Assembly (NCBI GenBank): GCA_041306075.1
Contig: JBFYKH010000027.1
Location: forward strand, 29,376 to 93,375
Length of the DNA: 64,000 nt
DNA from: JAHIYG01 sp041306075
Lineage (GTDB): Archaea > Altiarchaeota > Altiarchaeia > IMC4 > SCGC-AAA252-I15
Direction of reading: 5' to 3'
Part shown: positions 24,080 through 32,861 of the stretch, in pieces
Layout of the letters: every line of letters starts with the position of its first letter
Numbering within the stretch: the first letter of the stretch is position 1
Program-made: the position numbers and the translations under genes
The notes under the pieces: model-generated
Databases searched by the model: none
What the model saw: the letters and a program-made list of their open reading frames with translations, nothing else
Told to the model about the DNA's origin: nothing

Positions 24080-25309
24080 CTACTTAGACGCTAATATCCT
24101 CTTAGCCTCGTCCACGCTCACCTTCCCTGAGGCGACCATCGCCTGCGCGACCCGGTCCGCGTCAGCCCCCGAGGCGCCGGCGTTGACCGCGATGTTGCGG
24201 GCGTGAAGCCTCATGTGCCCCTTCTGTATCCCCTCGGCGGCGAGCGCCCTCAGGGCCGCGAGGTTCTGGGCGAGGCCGACGGCTGCGAGGACTTCCCCTA
24301 GCTCCCTCGCGGACTTGACGCCTAGTATCCTGACCGCGGCCTTCGCGGCGGGGTGCGTCTTCGTGGCGCCGCCGACGAGGCCGACGGCGACCGGAATCTC
24401 TATGGAGCCTTCGAGGTCGCCCGCCTGGTCCTTGGACCATGTCGTGAGCGACGTGTACCTCCCGCCCCTTGAGGCGAAGCTGTGGCAGCCGGCCTCGACG
24501 GCCCGCGTGTCGTTGCCCGTCGCCAGGACGACGGCGGTGACGCCGTTCATGATTCCCTTGTTGTGTGTGACAGCCCGGTACACGTCCGCCCTGGCGAGCC
24601 TGTACGCCTGGACTATCCTGTCGACGACCTCCGGGCCGCCTAGCGAGACTGCCGGCACCGTCACCGACGCCTTCGCGGTCCGAAGGAGCGCGTAGTTGGA
24701 GAGTATCTTGAGGATGACGCTGCCGCCCGAGAGCGCCTCTATCTTCGGCGCCAGGGCCTCGCACATGGTGTTCACCGCGTTCGCGCCCATCGCGTCGGCG
24801 ACGTTCACCAGGATGTGGACGACCAGCATGTCCTCCACCTCCCTGACGTCGAGTCCGTCGACGCCGCCGCCGAACTTCACGAGCGTCGGGTCCAGGGACT
24901 CTGCGTACGCGACGAGCTCCGCCCGCTTCTCGAGTATCCTCTTCATCGCCCCCGGCTTCGGGTCCACGACCTGTATCTGGCCTATCATCACAGGCCTCGA
25001 GCTCTCCGCCTTGAAGCCTCCGCCCGCCGCCGCCATCTTCGCCGCGTTGCTCGCAGCCGCTATGACGGACGGCTCCTCCGTCGCCATCGGGACGAGGTAC
25101 TCCCGCCCGTTGATTCGGAAGTTGACGGCGATGCCGAGCGGCACCTGGAAGGCGCCGACCACGTTCTCAACCATCTTGTCGGCGGCCTCGAGGGTGAGCG
25201 AACCCCGGAGTGCATTCACCTCGTCGTCGGTGAGCTGGCACTCCGCCCTGACCTTCTCCATCCTCTCCGCCACAGGCAGCTTATAGAATCCGGAAAGCCT
25301 CGAACCCAT
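24080..25309 (-). CDS. HMG-CoA reductase, class II
   Basis: 409 aa. Reduces HMG-CoA to mevalonate for archaeal isoprenoid lipids (class II enzymes can also run in reverse). SRLSGFYKLPVAERM start, MATEEPSVIAAASNAAK with catalytic Glu (78/79), ANAVNTMCEAL, HNKGIMNG with Lys251, GNDTRA with Asp267 and QKGHMRLHARN with His365. The class II (Pseudomonas/Archaeoglobus-like) type is the less common form in archaea and is often read as transferred from or shared with bacteria. Convergent with the CDF gene; divergent from larE. Confidence 0.93.
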   Translation of the reverse strand: MGSRLSGFYKLPVAERMEKVRAECQLTDDEVNALRGSLTLEAADKMVENVVGAFQVPLGIAVNFRINGREYLVPMATEEPSVIAAASNAAKMAAAGGGFKAESSRPVMIGQIQVVDPKPGAMKRILEKRAELVAYAESLDPTLVKFGGGVDGLDVREVEDMLVVHILVNVADAMGANAVNTMCEALAPKIEALSGGSVILKILSNYALLRTAKASVTVPAVSLGGPEVVDRIVQAYRLARADVYRAVTHNKGIMNGVTAVVLATGNDTRAVEAGCHSFASRGGRYTSLTTWSKDQAGDLEGSIEIPVAVGLVGGATKTHPAAKAAVRILGVKSARELGEVLAAVGLAQNLAALRALAAEGIQKGHMRLHARNIAVNAGASGADADRVAQAMVASGKVSVDEAKRILASK

Positions 25310-25339
25310 ACCCTTTAATATGACCGACGGGGGTAATAT

Positions 25340-26104
25340 ATGCTCATGCCCCGGGACAGGCTCGCCGCGTATTTCAGGCGTAAAAGACGCGTCCTAGTGG
25401 CCTATTCCGGGGGTGTCGACTCCGGAGTCCTCCTTAGGGGGGCCCGTGACGCCGTCGGCGACGGCGTCCTGGCGGTCACCTTCGACACCCCGACGACGCC
25501 CGCCCACGACCTCAGGTCCGCAGCCGAGACCGCGAGGAAACTCGGGGTGAGGCATCTCGTCGCCGGCTACGACGAGCTGTCGGACGCGAGGTTCATGGGG
25601 AACCCCGCAGACCGGTGCTACTGGTGCAAGAGGATGATGGCCGGCAGGCTCATGGGCATAGCCAGGGAGCATGGGATAAGGTGCGTGGTCGAGGGGACGA
25701 ACGCCGAGGACCTGGAAGGCCACCGGCCCGGATACAAGGCCCTCAGGGAGGCGGGGGTGAAGAGCCCGCTCGCTGAACTCGGCCTCATGAAGGCGGATGT
25801 GAGAGCCCTCGCGAAGGAATACGGGCTCGACTGGAGGAGGCCTTCGAGCGCATGCCTGGCCTCGAGGATACGCACGGGCGTCGGAATCAGGAAGGAGACG
25901 CTGTCCGCCGTGGACGAGTCCGAGGACTACCTCAGGTCGCTCGGGCTCACGCAGGTGAGGGTGAGGATAGACTCTGAGGAGGGCGATGTCGCGAGGATAG
26001 AGGCGGAACCCGGAGAGTTCGGCATAATCATCAGGAACGCCGAAGCCATAACGAAGAAACTGCCGTTCAGGCGCGTCAGCCTCGACCTCAGAGGCTACTC
26101 GTAG
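25340..26104 (+). CDS. larE: LarE-like ATP-dependent sacrificial sulfur transferase
   Basis: 254 aa. PP-loop ATP pyrophosphatase with SGGVDS at residues 23-28, a Cys pair RCYWCKR (about 93-96) and Cys172 in PSSACLASRIRTG, the residue that donates sulfur in LarE. LarE makes the pincer cofactor of lactate racemase; larA, larB and larC are not in this window, so here it may sulfurate another target. ATG 25340 or 25346 may start it. Its end overlaps the convergent Lys/Cys-rich gene by 10 nt. Confidence 0.87.
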   Translation: MLMPRDRLAAYFRRKRRVLVAYSGGVDSGVLLRGARDAVGDGVLAVTFDTPTTPAHDLRSAAETARKLGVRHLVAGYDELSDARFMGNPADRCYWCKRMMAGRLMGIAREHGIRCVVEGTNAEDLEGHRPGYKALREAGVKSPLAELGLMKADVRALAKEYGLDWRRPSSACLASRIRTGVGIRKETLSAVDESEDYLRSLGLTQVRVRIDSEEGDVARIEAEPGEFGIIIRNAEAITKKLPFRRVSLDLRGYS

Positions 26105-26424
26105 ACCGGCTCGTACGCCTCGTAGTCGTCTATGCCGTAGTCGTCGCCGCGGTAGTCCGGCAGCTCGACCTCCTGGTTGACGGAGGGTATGCCCTTCTTC
26201 TTGCCCCACGTGCACGCCGCGTTCAGGTAGTAGTCGCAGTAGTCGCAGCACTCATCCTTGTCGTCGCAGTGCTCGAAGTCCGGGCAGTGGCTGCAGCAGC
26301 GCACCGCCTTGCCCGCGGCCTTCGGGCGGGCCTTCTTCGCCGCCTTCACGGCGGGCTTCTTCAGTGTCTTCTTCGCTGCCTGCCCCTTCTTGGCGGGCTT
26401 GACTGTCTTCTTTTTTGTCGCCAT
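26095..26424 (-). CDS. Lys/Ala-rich tail plus cysteine cluster protein
   Basis: 109 aa from ATG 26424. Residues 1-42 are a histone-H1-like Lys/Ala/Pro tail (repeats of AAKK and KKPA). Residues about 42-72 hold eight Cys in a tight cluster (CCSHC, EHC, ECCDYC, AAC), probably a metal site. The C-terminal 35 residues are acidic and tyrosine-rich (YRGDDYGIDDYEAYEP). The charge layout suggests nucleic-acid binding with a regulatory acidic tail. I recognise no named family. Divergent from the YkgJ-like gene. Confidence 0.7.
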   Translation of the reverse strand: MATKKKTVKPAKKGQAAKKTLKKPAVKAAKKARPKAAGKAVRCCSHCPDFEHCDDKDECCDYCDYYLNAACTWGKKKGIPSVNQEVELPDYRGDDYGIDDYEAYEPVYE

Positions 26425-26497
26425 CCAAACCACGGAACTGAACGCCTATACTTTATGCCGTACTCCTATAAAAGCCGCTCCTCCGTATAGTCAAGAT

Positions 26498-26908
26498 ATG
26501 ATTGAATGGTTCGTCCTCGGCATAGCCGCGTCGGCCGTGCTCGTCACCTTCGGGAGCCTGCCCGTGGTCCTGAAGGGCGTGGCGCTCGCGAGGAGGAGGG
26601 ACCGGTTCAAATGCACCCTCTGCGGCAACTGCTGCAGGTTCAGGACGACGCCGCTCACCCGGGAGGACATTAAGAGGCTTGAGGCGGCTGGATACAGGGA
26701 CTTCGCCGACACCTCCCAGGAGCCGAAGATGAGGAGGAACAACGGGAAGTGCGTGTTCCTGAAGGACGACAAGTGCGCGGTCCACGAGCACAGGCCGGAA
26801 GTATGCAGGGAATTCCCCTTCTTCAGGGAGTACGGCGTCTCTTACGCGAGGCGGGCAACATACTGCCCCGCCCTGGAGGAGTTGGAGTATGCGCGCAAAA
26901 GGGGCTGA
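26498..26908 (+). CDS. YkgJ-family cysteine cluster protein with N-terminal helix
   Basis: 136 aa from ATG 26498. One membrane helix (WFVLGIAASAVLVTFG) is followed by the Cys cluster of YkgJ/UPF0153: FKCTLCGNCCRF, KCVFLKDDKCAVHEHRPEVCREFPF and a last Cys in TYCPALEE. The cluster is thought to hold zinc or an Fe-S centre. Function is unknown; the membrane anchor is unusual for the soluble bacterial forms. A CTATAAAAG box about 30 nt upstream supports the start. The next gene overlaps by 20 nt. Confidence 0.85.
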   Translation: MIEWFVLGIAASAVLVTFGSLPVVLKGVALARRRDRFKCTLCGNCCRFRTTPLTREDIKRLEAAGYRDFADTSQEPKMRRNNGKCVFLKDDKCAVHEHRPEVCREFPFFREYGVSYARRATYCPALEELEYARKRG

Positions 26909-27653
26909 CGAGCTCGCCTGGATGAGGGAACTCCTCTTTCCGCTAGACGACATGCTGAAGCCTGTCATGGGAGTCCGCGACTGGGACGACGCCGCATGCC
27001 TGGAATTCAACGGCAGACTGGTCGTGTCCGCAGACGGCCCCTATGCGAAACGGCTCGTCCTCAAGAGCGCCCTCATACACGCCGCCGGAGACGTCGTAGT
27101 CAAAGGCGCAAGGCCGCTCTTCGCCCTCGACACCATGATAGGCCCGGAAGAGGACGTCCGGGAGATGATTGAAGCGCTGAAAACGCAGGCCGAGGCGATG
27201 AGCATACCGTTGATTGGCGGCAACACGCTCTTCGACGACGTCGAGCCCCGCTCTAGCATAACCGTCGCCGGACGGCTGGAGTGCAAGGAGCCTGTAAGGG
27301 ACAACGGTGCGAAGGAGGGGGATGCCATAGTCCTCGTCGGCGAACCCATATGGGGGACGATGGACGAGAGGATGCCGAAGGCGAAGAAGCTCTTCACGAC
27401 ATGGCTTCAGGCCGTGAAGGAAACCGGCATCCACGCCGCCAAGGACGTCACCAAAGGCGGCCTACGCGCTGTCGTCAGGGAGATGGAGTGGAAAAGCGGA
27501 AGAAAATTCAAACTAGACGAGAAACTACCCTACCCGAGCGGCCGCAACCTCGACAACTTCATCGCAACACTCACGGAAAACGAGTGCGTGAACCTCGAGA
27601 AAATCTGCGCCAAACACGGATGCAAACTCACGAGGATAGGGACGGTCGGATAG
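26889..27653 (+). CDS. AIR synthase-related (PurM/ThiL/HypE-fold) protein
   Basis: 254 aa. VVSADGPYAKR, IHAAGDVVVKGARPLFALDTMI and IPLIGGNTLFDD are the ATP-binding half of the PurM superfamily. DVTKGGLRAVVREME, followed by the short end KICAKHGCKLTRIGTVG, is a reduced second half. At 254 aa it is shorter than PurM, SelD or HypE (about 330-350) and is the archaeal AIR-synthase-related type. The phosphoryl acceptor is unknown. A diverged copy of its last 28 codons occurs at 28354. Confidence 0.8.
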   Translation: MRAKGADELAWMRELLFPLDDMLKPVMGVRDWDDAACLEFNGRLVVSADGPYAKRLVLKSALIHAAGDVVVKGARPLFALDTMIGPEEDVREMIEALKTQAEAMSIPLIGGNTLFDDVEPRSSITVAGRLECKEPVRDNGAKEGDAIVLVGEPIWGTMDERMPKAKKLFTTWLQAVKETGIHAAKDVTKGGLRAVVREMEWKSGRKFKLDEKLPYPSGRNLDNFIATLTENECVNLEKICAKHGCKLTRIGTVG

Positions 27654-27694
27654 AGTCGGCCTACGGATATATACGCTGAGTACAATAGGGGTAT

Positions 27695-28354
27695 GTGCCA
27701 AACAGCCAAAAACTCAAGGTCTCTGAGGCCGCGCTCATCGCCTCCAACGCGATGGTGCTGCTTTACGCCCTGATATCCTATAGGGACCAGCTTTTCATCA
27801 TCTACGCCTTCCTCGGGGAGAACGCCGTTATATGCGCCTTCGTTTTTTTGAAGTTGATGGTCGTGGCGTTCTACGGGGCCCGCGAGAGGGTAAGGGGGAA
27901 GGCCCGGTTGACGTTCAGCAACGAACTCTTCGGCCATATAGGATTCCCCTTAAGCTTCCTTATCACCAACGCAATCCTGGTGATGATTAGTTTCTGGGTT
28001 GTCAGTGGCATCCTCGCCCGCCGGAGCAGGGGCATGGAGTGGGCCATTTCGATAAACATACTCGACCTGATAGCCATTCCCATGCTGGTGTACACCGCAA
28101 GTCACCTCGTGTCCTTCGCCTCCAATTTCATAGGCCTGAGGGAGTACGGCAGAGAATATGGGAGGCCGGGTATGGTCCCGATAATTAAGTACCCGTTCAT
28201 CAGGATGATTTCGTTCGCCTTCTTCGGAGTTGCGGCCGCGGCTATGTCCGGCCCGGCCTCGGTCTCAGCGGTCCTGCCCGCCGTAGCCCTCACGATAGCC
28301 AAGACGTCGACGGACCTGTACTACCACAGAAGGGAGCACGAGACGGGAAGCTGA
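27695..28354 (+). CDS. Polytopic membrane protein, DUF6498-like
   Basis: 219 aa from GTG 27695. About five to six helices: VSEAALIASNAMVLLYALI, then IYAFLGENAVICAFVFLKLMVV, LSFLITNAILVMISFW, ILDLIAIPMLVYTASHLVSF and a C-terminal pair, with a basic tail. The LSEAALIASN...L.E..... .FLKL pattern resembles DUF6498 proteins, function unknown. It lies between the AIR-synthase-like gene and a duplicate of that gene's 3' end, as if inserted there. A GATATATAC box lies about 25 nt upstream. Confidence 0.65.
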   Translation: MPNSQKLKVSEAALIASNAMVLLYALISYRDQLFIIYAFLGENAVICAFVFLKLMVVAFYGARERVRGKARLTFSNELFGHIGFPLSFLITNAILVMISFWVVSGILARRSRGMEWAISINILDLIAIPMLVYTASHLVSFASNFIGLREYGREYGRPGMVPIIKYPFIRMISFAFFGVAAAAMSGPASVSAVLPAVALTIAKTSTDLYYHRREHETGS

Positions 28355-28446
28355 TGGTCACACTCACAGGATACGAGTACGTCAACCTCGAAAGGATATG
28401 CGCGAAAACCGGATGCAGGCTCGCGAAGATAGGGACAGCAGAGTAA
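28354..28446 (+). pseudogene. Duplicated 3'-end fragment of the AIR-synthase-related gene
   Basis: A 30-codon frame whose product (VNLERICAKTGCRLAKIGTAE at the end) aligns without gaps to the last 28 residues of the gene ending at 27653 (VNLEKICAKHGCKLTRIGTVG). About two thirds of residues match. No upstream part of the gene precedes it; instead it abuts the DUF6498-like stop (TGATG). Probably the scar of a segmental duplication or insertion. Confidence 0.75.
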
Positions 28447-28536
28447 AAAAAACGGGCGATTCAAGCCACGCCTCCGACAAGCTTCTCCAGATAGGATAAA
28501 TGCGATGTTATATTTCGTCGCGCGGATAGGTAGATT

Positions 28537-29718
28537 ATGGCCCTGGTTGAGAATGAAGAAGTGAACGAGCTGGTTCTTAACGAAGTACGCAGTTGGGTTG
28601 ATGACGGCATCATCACAGAAGAGCAGGCATCCAGGATATCTGAAAGATTAAGGTGTAAGGGAAAAAGCTCCACGTTGACAAGCTCTCGTTTTATCACCAT
28701 CTTGTCGGTCATGGGCGCCCTGCTTCTGGGCCTTGGAGTAATCCTGTTTTTCGCCGCCAATTGGCAGGCAATCCCCAAATTTGTAAAGGTGCTGATGATA
28801 TTAAGTTTAATTGCAGCCACCTACCTCATCGGCTATTACCTGAAATATGTGAAAAAAGACTATCCAATGGTGGGCAGCGCCCTCATCTTCCTTGGCTGTT
28901 TGCTCTATGGTGCGGGAATCTGGCTTATCGCCCAGATGTACAATATGAACGCACATTACCCAAACAGCATACTCCTATGGGTCGCCGGCATACTCCCGAT
29001 GGCCTATCTTGGCTCTTCTTCAGCCATACTCGTATTATCCCTGTTGTTGATGTCGTTTTGGGTCACGTCCGAAGTTACCTTCCTGACATATGCGACAAGA
29101 TACTCCTACCTCAGCCTGATAATGCTCTACGGAGCCGTATTGCTTGCAATAGGCAACAGACATAGGCTCGGTAGGTACTCGTTTTTTAGCGGCTATTATG
29201 CGGTACTCGGGATGATACTCATCCACGTCTCTGCATTCCCGCTGACATTCTCATTCACCCATGCGGGGAGCGCTTTCGAGCCAGTCCCAGAAACCCTTGC
29301 ACTCATAGAGATTCTAGTCATGGTTTTGGCAGCAGGCTTAACATTCCCTTACGAAGCGATTAAATCACGGAATATCGACGTCTCCTTTACAGACGTTATA
29401 GGAGTTGTGCTGATCTGCCTTCTTGCCATATCCGTGACCGCGGCCCCGTCACTTTTTTCAAACTATATTATTTCGAACACCTTATACTTCCTTCTGCTCG
29501 TTGGCTCAGTGTATATGGGAGTTACAAAACAGTCCTCGGGGATTATTAACATTGGTGTTGTTTTCTTCTGCCTTGACGTTATTGCCAGATACTTCGGCTT
29601 ATTCTGGGAGTTGTTGCCCACGTCGCTATTCTTCCTCTGCGGGGGTGCCCTGGTACTCGGCGGCGGGATAGCACTGGAGAGGAAGAGGCGCGGCATACTA
29701 AGAGCCCTAAAAAAATGA
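28537..29718 (+). CDS. DUF2157 membrane protein
   Basis: 393 aa. A soluble N-terminal stretch (about 1-50, with VDDGIITEEQASRISERL) is followed by some ten to twelve membrane helices. The first carries GALLLGLGVILFFAANWQAIPKF, the diagnostic DUF2157 sequence. Function unknown. Paired with the GDYXXLXY protein through an ATGA overlap, the usual arrangement for this family. Codon usage and base composition are more AT-rich than the surrounding genes, suggesting later acquisition. Confidence 0.87.
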   Translation: MALVENEEVNELVLNEVRSWVDDGIITEEQASRISERLRCKGKSSTLTSSRFITILSVMGALLLGLGVILFFAANWQAIPKFVKVLMILSLIAATYLIGYYLKYVKKDYPMVGSALIFLGCLLYGAGIWLIAQMYNMNAHYPNSILLWVAGILPMAYLGSSSAILVLSLLLMSFWVTSEVTFLTYATRYSYLSLIMLYGAVLLAIGNRHRLGRYSFFSGYYAVLGMILIHVSAFPLTFSFTHAGSAFEPVPETLALIEILVMVLAAGLTFPYEAIKSRNIDVSFTDVIGVVLICLLAISVTAAPSLFSNYIISNTLYFLLLVGSVYMGVTKQSSGIINIGVVFFCLDVIARYFGLFWELLPTSLFFLCGGALVLGGGIALERKRRGILRALKK

Positions 29719-30236
29719 AAAAGAGACGCTTCATCAGCATAGTCGTATTTCAGATGACGCTATTACTGTTGATGATAGCCTACAAACAGTATTCAGTCTA
29801 TACCGGAGAAACGATACGCCTCCACCTCCAGCGGCCTGTTGACCCGCGGAGCGTGTTCTCGGGCAATTATGTCATTCTCTCCTATGATATTTCGACCTTA
29901 AACCAAAGCTTGGCCCGGGGGGAATCGTTCAATTATGGGGATACGGTTTACGTGGCATTATCAAAACAGGGGGAGTACTGGGTTCCCGCATCGATTGAAA
30001 AGATTCCGCCAAAAAAAATCTTTATCAAAGGGACAGTAGCGAGTTCATGGGGAGGCAGTATACAGGCAAGGTATGACATAGAGCAGTTCTATATCCCCGA
30101 CTCCCGGGCGAAGGAGATGGAAGAACGACTGAGGATTGCTGAACGATCTGGAGACGCCTATGCCGAGGTTGTAATAGACGGCAACGGGAATGCCATTGTG
30201 TCAAAGGTATTCCTAGGGGTGGAGGAACTGGTATAG
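29715..30236 (+). CDS. GDYXXLXY-domain membrane-anchored protein
   Basis: 173 aa. One N-terminal helix (ISIVVFQMTLLLLMIAYK) and a beta-rich outer domain with VDPRSVFSGNYVILSYDI. This corresponds to the GDYxxLxY motif that names the family, with Asn in place of Asp. KKIFIKGTVAS and RYDIEQFYIP are further family blocks. It regularly follows DUF2157 genes, so the two probably form a membrane complex. AT-rich like its partner. Confidence 0.87.
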   Translation: MKKRRFISIVVFQMTLLLLMIAYKQYSVYTGETIRLHLQRPVDPRSVFSGNYVILSYDISTLNQSLARGESFNYGDTVYVALSKQGEYWVPASIEKIPPKKIFIKGTVASSWGGSIQARYDIEQFYIPDSRAKEMEERLRIAERSGDAYAEVVIDGNGNAIVSKVFLGVEELV

Positions 30237-30599
30237 GACCTAGTAGGACATACACGGACAGGATGCTGTCACCTGAGTGGCTGAAGTTTGGACACAATAC
30301 ATGCTAAATTTCTTATGACCTGAGTAAAAAGGTTTGTCAGGGACATGAACCACAACTTCAACAGAAGAGGCCTTTGCCCCTTCCGGCCTGAAGAGCCTGC
30401 GGCCCTCCAATCAAGCCACGCCAACGACACGTCAGTAAAAAGGCGGCTTATAGAGGGTTGTTTTTCGAGTTGCCGGTTTGTTTATAGACCGATACTATCA
30501 GTAAATAGAGGGATTATGGGTACTTCCGTTAGAAGAGACATACAGATATTACAAAACCTGGTGAAAATACGTCAATGCAAAGCCCAATATGGTATACGC
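30237..30599. other. 363-nt gap, no convincing gene
   Basis: Between the GDYXXLXY gene and the convergent transporter gene. An open frame at 30345-30653 runs into the transporter on the opposite strand and its product has no recognisable pattern. At 30411-30429 lies a 19-nt sequence that matches 28461-28479 in 17 positions, bracketing the AT-rich DUF2157 pair. Confidence 0.4.
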
Positions 30600-32831
30600 T
30601 CATTCAATCTTTGGTTCGCTTATGGTTATCTTTTGTCCTGCTCGCACGTATAGGACATCTTTGTCCTTGAACCTATTCAAAAGCTTTTCCTCCTCGGATT
30701 CCAGTTTGGGTATGGAAAAGCCGAGGATTATTATGTCTGCTAAAGCTGATCTCTCATCAATCAAGGCCTCGAGGGTTTTTTCTCCTTCGTCGTATTGTAT
30801 CTCCTGGATTATGTCCTTTGAAAGCGGCAGTTCCTCTGATTCGATGAGTGCGGTTAGTTTCTGGAGGTGGCTGTCGAGATGATTCTTGTGGAATGTGGCG
30901 AATATATCTATTGATGAGCCCTTCCATTCAGGGTGCTCGCTCAGGATATATGCGAGCATTGTCATCAACTTAGCGTTTCGGTAGTCCTCAGGATTAAGCC
31001 AAACATGTATCCTGGTCTTATAGCCAAAGCGTTTCTCGGATGGACGTAGTATGCAGATGTTGTAGCTCATCATGGCTGCAAGGCGGCTGGCGTCTATGAT
31101 GTTCCGTATACTGTCCGGGTCTTCGGCATCATATTCCACAAGTAAGCCGTTGTTTTCCATCCCGGATACGCCAGGCATCTGGATAATATCTTCCACTGCA
31201 GACTTGAATGACGGGGCGATGATTGTGTCTGCGTATATGGATGATTTGCTCGCAGCCCCGATTTGCACCAGCCCCTCAAGGTCCTTCTTAGACCTCCGTT
31301 TAGTCTCCTGGGAAAGCTCGCCTTTGATGTAGTGTATGTAGGTCCCAAAGCCATAGTAGTGTGAGAACCATCTTAGGAGGTCGAACAGCGCAAGTCGTTT
31401 GAAAGATGTGGATGATAGACCGATAAACGAGGGTCTCCATCCCGTAAATGATAGGTCCATCTGGTAGTGTTGGATGATCACCCGGAGCTTGCGAGATAGC
31501 TGGAAGAAAGCACCTGTGACCATATCCGAGAGGTCAAACTCATCGGAGTGATTTTTTTTGATGTTGAGGTATATCCCGCCTATCGCTATCAGTGAGAGGG
31601 TTGCGTAGAATGGAGACATCTGAAACATAATAAAGAAGCATAGTACAGCCCCCGTAAGGGAGAGATACCATTTTGTCCTGAATGTGGGTTGGTAGGACAG
31701 ATTTCCTGCGAAATGCTGTAGGAAACTCACAAGGCATACGGCGCCGTAGGTTACCATGAAGAACATGCTGATTATCTGCGCTACGAAATCTACGGTGCCT
31801 ATGAATACGAAGAATAAGACGATTATGGCTGTCACGAATGTCGCGTTTGCCGGTTCATTCGCTTCTCCGAAACCCTTGCTTAGATAGTGGTTCAGTGTCT
31901 TTGACGGAAAAACCCTATCCTTTGCCAATGCCTGCATAGTGCGTGGAGCTATGAGGAGTGAACCGACAGCGGAAGACAATGTCGCACAAGCCAGACCAAC
32001 CAGGATGAGCGGACCCCACAATGCGATCTTACCCATGATTAGCTGGTCAGCCGATAAATCCCCAGGTGACGCCGAAAGAGCTAACTTTATCACCACAAGG
32101 AAGTATACGACCATTCCAACCAAAGTAGCAGAGACCGTCCCTAATGGAATCGATTTTGCCGGGTTTTTCAAGTCGCCAGACAAACCCACTCCTGCGGTGA
32201 GGCCGGTGAATGCAGGGAACACTATCGCAAACACCAGGAAGAAACTGGCTGGATTGTCGATTGTGGAAAAAAAGTTGATGTGTTGAATCCCATCCACTGG
32301 CGAACCTAGTAAGAATGAGGCAAGAGATATTCCCATAATGGAGACGATAACCCATAAAGCATTAATGCCGATATTGGCGCCTCTGCGGAGTATCGTATAT
32401 AGGAGCAGGATTGTGGCGGGAATACTCACCATCCTAAGGTCGGGGGTAATACCTGTGCTGGTTTGGATGAAATCAAATAGTGGAGTGAACGCTTGTGAAA
32501 ATGCAATCATATAAAACGAGACCGAAATCGCCTGCGCAGCGTACAGGGATATGCCGATAGTGCCACCTATCATTGTCCCAAAAGAACGGCTGATGATATA
32601 ATATTCCCCGCCACCGCGCACTTTCAGATTAGTCGCAATCTCAGAGACGGCAAGGGCGGTAGGTATAGTTATTGCATGGCCGAGCAGGATTACTAGGAAT
32701 GCACCGCCCAACCCAAGATTAGCTACCAGATAACCGAACCTGAGGAAGACTATCGCCCCCAATATGGTGCTTATCGCTGCCAGGAATACCGGGGCAGTAC
32801 CGAAATTATGCCCTTTACGTTGGTCATCCAT
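30600..32831 (-). CDS. Cation-chloride cotransporter-like APC transporter
   Basis: 743 aa from ATG 32831, chosen because GAGG stands 5 nt before it (GTG 32843 is upstream). About twelve helices (residues 10-430) open with GTAPVFLAAISTILGAIVFLRFGYLV and hold IATNLKVRGGGEYYIISRSFG, the signature of SLC12-type cation-chloride cotransporters. The C-terminal 300 residues form a cytoplasmic regulatory domain ending LYVRAGQKITISEPKIE, also typical. Likely moves K+ and/or Cl- with or without Na+; amino acid transport cannot be excluded. Last gene of a four-gene ion-transport cluster. Confidence 0.85.
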   Translation of the reverse strand: MDDQRKGHNFGTAPVFLAAISTILGAIVFLRFGYLVANLGLGGAFLVILLGHAITIPTALAVSEIATNLKVRGGGEYYIISRSFGTMIGGTIGISLYAAQAISVSFYMIAFSQAFTPLFDFIQTSTGITPDLRMVSIPATILLLYTILRRGANIGINALWVIVSIMGISLASFLLGSPVDGIQHINFFSTIDNPASFFLVFAIVFPAFTGLTAGVGLSGDLKNPAKSIPLGTVSATLVGMVVYFLVVIKLALSASPGDLSADQLIMGKIALWGPLILVGLACATLSSAVGSLLIAPRTMQALAKDRVFPSKTLNHYLSKGFGEANEPANATFVTAIIVLFFVFIGTVDFVAQIISMFFMVTYGAVCLVSFLQHFAGNLSYQPTFRTKWYLSLTGAVLCFFIMFQMSPFYATLSLIAIGGIYLNIKKNHSDEFDLSDMVTGAFFQLSRKLRVIIQHYQMDLSFTGWRPSFIGLSSTSFKRLALFDLLRWFSHYYGFGTYIHYIKGELSQETKRRSKKDLEGLVQIGAASKSSIYADTIIAPSFKSAVEDIIQMPGVSGMENNGLLVEYDAEDPDSIRNIIDASRLAAMMSYNICILRPSEKRFGYKTRIHVWLNPEDYRNAKLMTMLAYILSEHPEWKGSSIDIFATFHKNHLDSHLQKLTALIESEELPLSKDIIQEIQYDEGEKTLEALIDERSALADIIILGFSIPKLESEEEKLLNRFKDKDVLYVRAGQKITISEPKIE

Positions 32832-32861
32832 ATAGCCTCTCACTAAACCTTCGTTATTGAT

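Noticed and set aside
30345..30653. 102-aa plus-strand ORF
   Set aside because: Runs antisense into the transporter gene, no ribosome-binding site, and no protein-like pattern.
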